Source of the DNA: Ryuthela nishihirai
Lineage: Eukaryota; Arthropoda; Arachnida; Araneae; Heptathelidae
Direction: 5' to 3'
DNA: 64,000 nucleotides
Assembly (NCBI GenBank): GCA_038380435.1
Contig: JAWZYU010000011.1
Location: 74,955,501 to 75,019,500, forward strand
A model generated the notes under the pieces. The model searched no databases. It was not told the DNA's origin and saw only the letters and a list, made by a program, of their open reading frames with translations. Of this stretch, positions 56,681 through 64,000 are shown in pieces. Position 1 is the first letter of the stretch; each line of letters begins with the position of its first letter. Position numbers and translations under genes: made by a program.

Positions 56681-57154
56681 AAAACATTAGGTCAATTTTT
56701 TGAAAATCAGCTGATAAGTCAGCCTGTAAAAAAATGTTGATTTTGTCGTATTTGAGATTTCCTATCCAAATTGCAGTTTATCCCAAATTTCGTAATGTGA
56801 AAAATAATAGGTCACATCAAAAGATTTGCTTGAATGTTCATTTAGTACAGGCTCCACTTTTTTTGGCAGTAGGGGGAATATCAGGCTCGCAAAATCTGCA
56901 CCCAGGCATCATCCTATAAATGACGAAGTGTGAGATCCTAGACGTCGTTCAATGTCAGATACAAAGAAAGATTTCGATTTAACAATTATGATCTGTAGGT
57001 GCTAGAAACGGGAAAATTAGTGTATAGGGATAACGTGTAATGTAACTCTGAGAAAACGTGAGAGAAAGAAATTTCTGTTGAATCATTATGTTAAGTAACG
57101 GTCACATTCAAATTAATTATGGCATTCATGTTCGAATAAAGGTAACGTTTGAAG
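56681..57154. other. Spacer, weakly repetitive
   Basis: GGTGCTAGAAACGGGAAAAT near 56,998 resembles a block in the 62.75-63.24 kb repeats. Otherwise nothing recognised. Confidence 0.4.
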
Positions 57155-57532
57155 TACAGTCGCTCAAAAGAGTATCCGAACACTATGGTTGATTACAGAA
57201 TTGAGAAAAAATATCTGGCAACGATTTTTTTAGAAATTAGTGATCTGGCAACCTTCGTGTCACGTGATTACAGAATTCAGGAAAAATATCTGGAGCGTGT
57301 ACAGCAACTGTACACCTCCAGTTACCGTTTGCTGTGAACGGTAACTGCACACGCTCAATATTTCCGTGAGTGAGCCCACACGATCTAGTATCAAAACAAT
57401 ATGACCACCTACAGTCGCTCAAAAAAGTATCCAAACACTATGGTTGATTACAGAATTCAAAAAAAATATCTGGCAACGATTTTTTTAGAAATTAGTGATC
57501 TGGCAACCTTCGTGTCACGTGACACGAAGGTT
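57155..57532. mobile_element. Palindromic MITE, compound and truncated
   Basis: TA-CAGTCGCTCAAAAGAGT start, shortened GGAGCGTGT core, AGTGAGCCCACACGAT, then a second TACAGTCGCTCAAAAAAGTA at about 57,412. It ends at the CACGTGACACGAAGGTTG centre. Confidence 0.87.
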
Positions 57533-57879
57533 GTATAAGATGAATTTGTATAAGAAGATACGAACTCTAAAGTGTATAAGATGGTTAGCTGATAGAATCT
57601 CGACGTATGGCAAGGGTCGATACTACAGGGGATGGATCATAGAACATTTCAGAGGCATAGGAGATGAAATCGATATTCAACTTTGCACCTAATGACCAAT
57701 GGTTCAAACAAAATCTATTAATTAGAATGCGGGGATATCAGATATTTGCTGTTCGGTCATCGGTACCCTATTCAGGAACCTTAATTGTCGGTCAGAAGTC
57801 AGAAAGCGAGACTTCAGTGACATTAGGAGGTGGGCGGATTGTAGGGAAGAAGATGAAAGGATTTGTGATCAGATGAATT
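57533..57879. other. Spacer with no recognised feature
   Basis: Short ORFs only; may include the upstream part of the transposase relic that follows, but no motif was recognised. Confidence 0.4.
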
Positions 57880-58260
57880 GCTCTATATGCTCTGTTTACA
57901 GATAGCAGAACTAAAGTGTGCATCAACAACACGAGTCGATGGACTCCTTATGAGTCTACAGGCATAAACGTATGGGGGGGAGTCACAGTGTAGGGAATGT
58001 TCTCATGGCACGCATTGGGTTTGCAAATATGTCTGACAAAGTGGCAAATAGCAGCAGCGGATTTAAACAACACATGCGATCATCACATACATCCTGCCTA
58101 ATGGAAGCGGACAGTTCCAGGATGATAATACATCGGGAGAAATCTGTTGAATGGTTTGAAGAACACGATGGAGAATTCAGTCTTCCCTGACCATCTTAGT
58201 CAACTGATCTGAACGTCATCGGAAATATGTACGATGTATTGTAATATGGCATACGCTTAC
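57880..58260 (+). pseudogene. Tc1-like transposase fragment
   Basis: Broken plus-strand frames read VWGGVTV, FSWHALG, LPNGSGQFQDDN (second Asp region), VEWFEEHDGEFSLP and DLNVIGNMYDVL, which follow the order of a Tc1/mariner catalytic core (VWG, QDN-H, P-SPDLNPIENMWDVL). The Glu of the third motif is Gly. The adjacent MITE at 58,291 lies 30 bp downstream. Confidence 0.65.
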
Positions 58261-58290
58261 TCATTGCACTGCCCTCGATCATGAATGAAG

Positions 58291-58505
58291 TATAGTCGCT
58301 CAAAAATATCCGAACACTAGGTTGATTACAGAATTCGCAAAAATATCTGGCAACGTTTTTTTTAGAAATTAGTGATCTGGCAACCTTCGTGTCACGTGAC
58401 ACGAAGATTGCCAGATCACTAATTTCTAAAAAAAAATCGTTGCCAGATATTTTTTCTGAATTCTGTAATCAACCTAGTGTTCGGATACTTTTTTGAGCGA
58501 CTGTA
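58291..58505. mobile_element. Palindromic MITE, complete copy
   Basis: TA-flanked, TAGTCGCTCAAAAATATCCG at the left and GATACTTTTTTGAGCGACTG at the right, with near-complementary arms meeting at GTCACGTGACACGAAG. Confidence 0.92.
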
Positions 58506-58862
58506 CACTGCTCTTCATAATTTAAGGAAGTTGAACAAGATTGAAAATGTACCAAGAAATCCTTTTTGAAATTTAACGAAAGTTTAAAAGAATATTTAGC
58601 ATAATTCACATTCATCGGCTATTCAATTCGCATTTCTCAATGCGAAAGTTCTGTGATATCCAAATTAAGCTTCCGATAAAAAAACGGTGCTTAATTTGGA
58701 TATTAATTAATTTGGATTCCGCTTTAGAAACGGGTGCTTTTCATTTCAGACTAAGAGCGGCTTTATCGAGCGTTCCATGTTACAGTTTCGTTAAAATGAA
58801 AGAAAAAAAAGGAATTTTTCGTGTGACGATCAGAGGTATAGAGTGATCGGACGGATGGAAGT
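58506..58862. other. Spacer with a 15-bp hairpin
   Basis: ATATCCAAATTAAGC (58656-58670) is an exact inverted repeat of 58689-58703 with an 18-nt loop. No gene recognised. Confidence 0.55.
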
Positions 58863-59751
58863 CATAGAGAGGTTGCCAGATTCATAAATGTGTCCGAAAG
58901 TGTAATTTACAGATTCTGGAGAAGTTTTTATGATACTGGAATATGATCCAGAAGAATGAGCGCCAGGGTAGGTGCAGAGCAGCAACATTCAAGACGATCG
59001 TTTCCTTTCCCTAACTGCAAGGTACAATGGAATGATGTCAGCACGCCAACTTTCATCGGAGCATTCAGCTGTCACAGGAACGACAGTATCCAGAGCAACT
59101 GTGTCCCACTGACTTCATGAAAGACGGTTATATGATAGATGACCTGTAGTGTGCATACCACTAACTGCAGCTCATCGGAGTCCACGACTGCAATGGAGCA
59201 GACAGCATCTCATTTGGATCAACGATCAATGGGACAGATTATCTTTCCCGATGAATCACGATATAGCGTAAGAAGTGATTATCAGCACCAATGTATTTGG
59301 GAGAACGTGAGAGACTTTATCATCTCTTGAATATCGTGGAAAGGTAAAGTTTTGGTGGGAGTGGTTTGCTGGTCTGGGGAGGTATCACTATCAATCGCCG
59401 CACATACCAACATATCTTCTCAGGATGAACCCTAGCTGCCCTAAGATACAGAGACGAGATCCTAGAGTCTTATGTGAGAGTTTTTAGAAGTTCCATCGTG
59501 TGAGATTTCATTTTATGGATGACAACTCTCGTCCACATAGAACTCAGACAGTAGAGGAATACCTTGAGAGTGAAGATAGCGAGAGAATGGATTGGCTAGC
59601 GAAGTCCCCAGCCCGAAATATCATTGAATACGCATGGGATGCTTTGAGTGCAAGTGGTCAACCCCCTGGAAGGACCTTTCATCAGCTGAGAAATGCTCTT
59701 ATAGAGATTTCCTGTCCTCTGCATTATTGGATAACCTTATTAGAAGCATGA
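58863..59751 (+). pseudogene. Tc1-like transposase relic, nearly full span
   Basis: Frames in order: RFINVSESVIYRFWRSF (DNA-binding helix region), IFPDESRYSVRSD (first Asp), VLVGVVCWSGEVS, an altered middle block, SRPHRTQTVEEYLE and AKSPARNIIEYAWDAL (Glu), ending ALIEISCPLHYW. Order and spacing fit a Tc1/mariner DDE transposase. Several stops and frameshifts are present, and no TIRs were identified. Confidence 0.78.
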
Positions 59752-62517
59752 GAGCTCATTATACAAGCTCTATTATTGGTAGGAGTAATCATACTCCTTA
59801 CTTTTAGGTCATGCTGACGAAAAAGTGAAAAGTATGATTACCCCTAACAACGTTACCCTAATAACGTTAACGTCAATAGCTGCGGTGATCTAAAATTTCT
59901 TATAATTAGAAAAAAAATCCGATGAATTATTCTTTAATTGGAAATTTAATTTTATAAGTAGACAAAAAGTTTGATATATCCTCTGAAACATTTGCTAAAT
60001 TCTAAATAGGATTTCTTGAGATATTTGTATTTTTGTTCGTTTATGAAGAGCAATGCAATCTTGAAACCAATGTACAACAATTTGTGTAGTAATTAAGCCA
60101 CTGACAACAATGAGCCAACACGCGCTGCAGAAGAATTAACATCAGCATGACGTAAAAGAAAGAGAACAACCATTGGCTAATAATACCTGCCCTTGATACA
60201 TTAGCTATAACATCGACTGCTGCTAGAATCGAATAACAAGCACAATAGGGCGTTTACAAAAGCACTAATTTTTCAAAATCAGTAACAAAACTTTTCGTCT
60301 CTAATATTTTTAACTGCCATTTCTGCATACAGAAATTTATATTGCTTAAATTTATCCATGTACGTGCTTTCCAAGAATATATATTTTTTTACTGACGTAG
60401 AGCTTTTTTAGGAATATTTTATTTTATACGTTTGTGTGGAAGAGACAGCACTGCCTTTTTTTGCATATTTTGCGTTTGCTGTATAATTTCCTCTCTACCA
60501 ATGATGGTGATTCACATATTCTTCTTCGCTGTTTGAGATTTATCTATTTATTATTTTGTTTTAAAAAGTCAATAATACTCGTATTTTCTTTTGTTTTCTG
60601 ATGTTGATTTCTGTATTAAATTCACTCTTTTTCCTGTAAAATAATTTTGTTTTTTCCTCCATAATTTCTACAACGTTTCCCATTGTCTCTTTTTAAGGGA
60701 TCATTCTTTTGCTATTTTTTTCTTGGTATCCTCATATATATATATATCAATGTTTGTTTTTTACTGCATTGATCTAAATTATCCATTTGTGTCTTCATTT
60801 TGCTAGTCTTTCTTCTCAGTTTGTTTTTCGTATTTTCACATATATTAGTTTTTAATCTTATATAATGTATTACATATTTAATATATTTATATTTAACGTA
60901 TTATATATTGCATATACAATATATGATATATATATATGTAATACATAATATGTTTTTGCATTACGTTACGTCTTTTCCTGGAAAATACAACAACAACAGC
61001 AGAAAACTCCCATTTTAGATCTTTCATTTCTGTTTTAACTTTTCTGGTTTCCATTAGTAAGATACTTACGTCACTAGCTGTATCAGCGAATCCTGTTTCT
61101 GCTGCTGCTTCAAATCCTATTTCTGCATTATTTGTATTTGCAGTAACTCCCCATCGCTGAAGCTGTCCACCGTCAAACTCTGTTGCATCGGGAAGTCTAA
61201 TGCATGTCACATGTCGGCCACTCTTCTTCCACGTGTGGCTCTCCGCTACAGAAAAATTTTACTTTTGTCAAAGGACTTCGTGTGATCAGTACTCGAGAAT
61301 CAGTCAATCATCTATCATATAACCTCAGTATCGAGAATCTATACCACCATATTGGCGATCTACAGTCTAATTTTGTTTCTTTTTTAAGTACTTAAATTTT
61401 CATTTTTCACAAAATCTACGTTTGTTTTATTTTATCATTCCTCCCATTCTATATTTTTTCCGATTAACCTAAACAGTCTAAGTGCAAATCACCTTTGCAA
61501 TCATTGAGGAATTATACCATTTATCTGCTACAGAACTCTTTTCATTACACCTTACCGTTTCCTATTTATTTCCTCTGCCATCCTTATGGCATTAATAAAG
61601 CTATTTAATCGTGTAATAATCAATCCTAGCAACGCTCGAATTCCAAATAAAAGAAGAGTGAGAATTCCAAGACGAGGTCCCACCACACACCTCCTCTACA
61701 GGTCTGATCTTTTGTTAGCTTTTCTACCGCCAGTTCATTGCCGATGGTTAAGTGTGTCATGACAGCATTGAGGACTGGACAGACAGAACACATGGAAGAC
61801 AGTCAATCACGTGCCCAGACAGGAAACGGGAGAGATTAACTTATCCGACAAGGAGCATTCTTGGAGGCAGACGGCATCGGGGACAAAGAATGTCGCTTCG
61901 GATCCTAATGGGAATGAAATGGGCACAGAGGTCGCGAATGGTTAATTTATGGGGATGCTGCAGCATCTCAGCAGTGCAGAAAGAAAGAAATTGTGATGCG
62001 GTATGCGGCTCTTAACAGAATTCATTAACAGGGCTCCACCATGGCAACTGCGGGGTTGTCTCTGCGTGTACGGCAAACAATAATTACTTCACAGATGAAT
62101 TAAAACAAGATTTCGTTTATCTATTGCTGAATATCTGATGCATAGCAAAGCTGGATGCTTAAGACAGCTCACTAGCAAATGACGTTCAGGAGCGCTGCCT
62201 TAAAGCCCAAATTGGCCATTGTGCCAGAAAGATAACAGATAGCACTTAGGACGCTCAACATTAGGGAACGCCAACAAATGCACGAGAGAAAAACAATTTT
62301 GAAGAAATCGAGAGATTGGAGAGCGTGTCGTCTTAGGCAATTGTTACTCACTGAGGCAGCTGACGTCCACTTGCTACAAAATCGTTCTTAGAAATCTAAT
62401 ATTGTTTCGTGCATTGTCCATTACGGCGGGAAAGTTCTGATCTAGTCGACAAAGGAAGAAACCGATTTTGGTCAACAGGGATGTTAAAGATAAGCTTTCC
62501 TTTCTTTAGAATTTATG
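59752..62517. other. Long spacer, no gene recognised
   Basis: A hairpin at about 59,780-59,844 pairs GGAGTAATCATACT with AGTATGATTACCCC. AT-rich low-complexity sequence with TATATA runs fills about 60,720-60,960. Less AT-rich sequence at 61.65-62.4 kb contains unrecognised short ORFs (for example 61752-62015). I cannot assign any of it. Confidence 0.45.
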
Positions 62518-62639
62518 TACAGTCGCTCAAAAAAGTATCCGAACACTGTGGTTGATTACAGAATTCAGAAAAAATATCTGGCAACGATTTTTTTTAGAAA
62601 TTAGTGATCTCGCAACCTTCGTGTCACGTGACACGAAGT
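62518..62639. mobile_element. Palindromic MITE, left half only
   Basis: TA-CAGTCGCTCAAAAAAGT through ATCTCGCAACCTTCGTG to the CACGTGACACGAAG centre, where it stops. The right arm is missing. Confidence 0.88.
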
Positions 62640-63245
62640 TGTGATGAGACACTTGATCAAGGGTGAAATCATTTAGAAGAAATGAAGGACCAACTGCTTG
62701 ACTGACTGATAGAGGATAACATTAATTCCAACTGTGATGCAGAAATGGTAGTGCTCTAAAAATTTGCACCTAGGGGTAATCCGGGTCGTAGATCTCGGGA
62801 AAAATCCGAAATTTCACCTTCGGCGTGTCCTTTAAGGTCAAATAGAGGTCATGAAGAGATCAAACCATGGTTTACGAGTGCTAGAAACTTGCAAAATTGG
62901 TGTCTCGTGGTGTTTCGGGTTGTAGATGTGGGAAACATTACAAAATGTCGGATCCGAAGGTTAAATGTCAAATTTAGACCTATCAGTGCTCGAGAGATAA
63001 AAATTGATGCCTGGAGGTATTTTGAGTCGTAGATCTCAGAAATTATGCAAATTTTGGATGCGATGGGTCTTTCGAGGTCAAAGGTCAAATTTCGATATAC
63101 CGGTGATGAAGAGCTAAAGATTGGTGAATAGAGGTATTTAAGGCAATGGAACTCAAAAATAAGAGGAATTTTCAGATCCGGTATTGCATTCAAGGTCAAA
63201 TAGGGGTCGGAGTGACGGGTTTAGAAATGAAGAGGTGCCAAAGGC
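62640..63245. repeat. Diverged tandem repeat of ~108-135 bp
   Basis: The block GGGTCGTAGATCTCGGGAAA recurs in altered form near 62,783, 62,918, 63,026 and 63,141, each followed by an AAGGTCAAAT-like block and preceded by a GTGCTAGAAACTTG-like block. About four units were seen. No coding potential recognised. Confidence 0.65.
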
Positions 63246-63285
63246 ACCGACTGATTTCTAGTATTATATATGATTAGCATTCTTA

Positions 63286-63352
63286 ACAGTGAAAGAGCTG
63301 ATTTCGTCATCATCATTTGCCAAAAAAGGCCAAATCGTCATCATAATCTAAA
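63286..63352 (-). pseudogene. Short RTE LINE fragment (RT active-site region)
   Basis: TCATCATCATTTGCCAAAAA, GGCCAAATCGTC and CATAATCTAAA match copy A at about 2010-2062, the minus-strand sequence encoding the YADDLALLANDVDE segment. The match is about 65 bp with a few changes and an indel. Confidence 0.6.
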
Positions 63353-63394
63353 GGAGATGTTTAATAATCTCTAAATCACCTAGGGCTATAATAT

Positions 63395-63988
63395 TGTTGT
63401 GACAGATGAACGAGCAACAGTGACTTCATGACTTAACGTGACTTGAACCCTCGTGTGTGCTTCTACGTGAGATTCAATTTAGCCAACGAATTGGAATTTA
63501 GAACAGTTCGGAAGAATGAAAATGGGAGAAATGTAATGCAGTAGTGCTTGGTATTGTGAAAGATGAAGTTCATCTGAGTATTTATGCGTTAAAGTTGTGA
63601 GATCTGAAAGGACGTTCAGATGGTCTGATTCAGTGCACGTTAAGTGGAAATAATTAGTATATTTATTACTGTGTGCGCGGGTGTTTGTTTTCTGTTGTCA
63701 GTAACAAAAGTTTAGTGAACTAGCACAGGACGAGAAATTGTTTACGTCTGAAGGTATTCAAGTGACATGGTAAACAAAGTGAAGAGGTAGTATTTTAGTA
63801 CAACAGACAGAGCTGATATTGTATGCTCTGTACAAAAAGGTTAATTGACTTATGTATGATAGTAGTTAATTTGTTTATAAGATACTTCATCCATATTTTT
63901 GTAACAAATTGCACTGTATTGTAATTGGTTTGAAAATATAATTATTAGTACTCACGCACAGTGCCTATCCATCTTAAAATTCGCAACA
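63395..63988 (+). repeat. Probable LTR at window edge
   Basis: Begins TGTTGTGACAG and ends TTCGCAACA, so its ends are an inverted TGTTG/CAACA pair, 594 bp apart. It is related to 25644-26265. The following ATGTGGTTCTTG (63,989-64,000) is where a primer binding site would start. Whether this is a 5' LTR of a full element or a solo LTR cannot be told from this window. Confidence 0.5.
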
Positions 63989-64000
63989 ATGTGGTTCTTG

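Overview
This is AT-rich eukaryotic nuclear DNA, most likely from an arthropod. The mix of RTE-type LINEs, tRNA-headed SINEs, Tc1/mariner and hAT relics, palindromic MITEs and expanded satellites would suit a chelicerate such as a spider. That placement is an inference from repeat content; nothing here identifies a species. I find no convincing host protein-coding gene, rRNA, functional tRNA, CRISPR array or bacterial-type operon. The window is almost entirely transposable elements, tandem repeats and unannotated AT-rich spacer.

Layout. 1-1.2 kb: AT-rich spacer. 1.2-8.73 kb: two RTE-clade LINEs about 3.3 kb long, head to head. The left copy (minus strand) has an intact 1003-codon endonuclease/reverse-transcriptase ORF and a (CAT)20 tail. 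The right copy (plus strand) is broken. Between them lies the 5' part of a ZBED5-like hAT transposase gene carrying a perfect 32-bp hairpin, and a hAT terminus lies just beyond the right LINE, so the LINEs probably inserted into a hAT element. 8.9-11.1 kb: a tandem array of ~299-bp palindrome-rich MITE units. 13.54-14.23 kb: a 29-bp minisatellite whose every unit is a small hairpin. 15.16-21.16 kb: a 40-bp satellite split by a young LTR retrotransposon (15,297-19,272) with 5-bp target duplications, PBS, PPT and a gag-protease ORF but no reverse transcriptase or integrase. 21.2-39 kb: scattered SINEs, Tc1 relics, palindromic MITEs, a small hAT MITE with an 8-bp TSD, a solo-LTR candidate, a third RTE copy and long stretches with nothing recognisable.

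39.25-47.68 kb: a large 78-bp satellite of roughly 100 units, interrupted once by a 226-bp segment also present at 37.2 kb. A 150-bp flank that abuts the array is duplicated upstream at 37.56 kb together with a single partial monomer. 47.7-64 kb: foldback MITEs, a ~280-bp diverged tandem family, a complete but dead Tc1 element (51,695-52,880), more palindromic MITEs, two further Tc1 transposase relics, another SINE and, at the right edge, a likely LTR whose internal region would lie outside the window.

How the parts interact. The intact RTE copy is the only plausible autonomous element. SINEs (tails of AACCC-like repeats, 11-13 bp TSDs), MITEs (TA target sites) and the gag-protease element would all depend on enzymes encoded elsewhere. 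Long ORFs in the 29-, 40- and 78-bp arrays arise from stop-free repeats and are not annotated as genes. All similarities were judged by eye.
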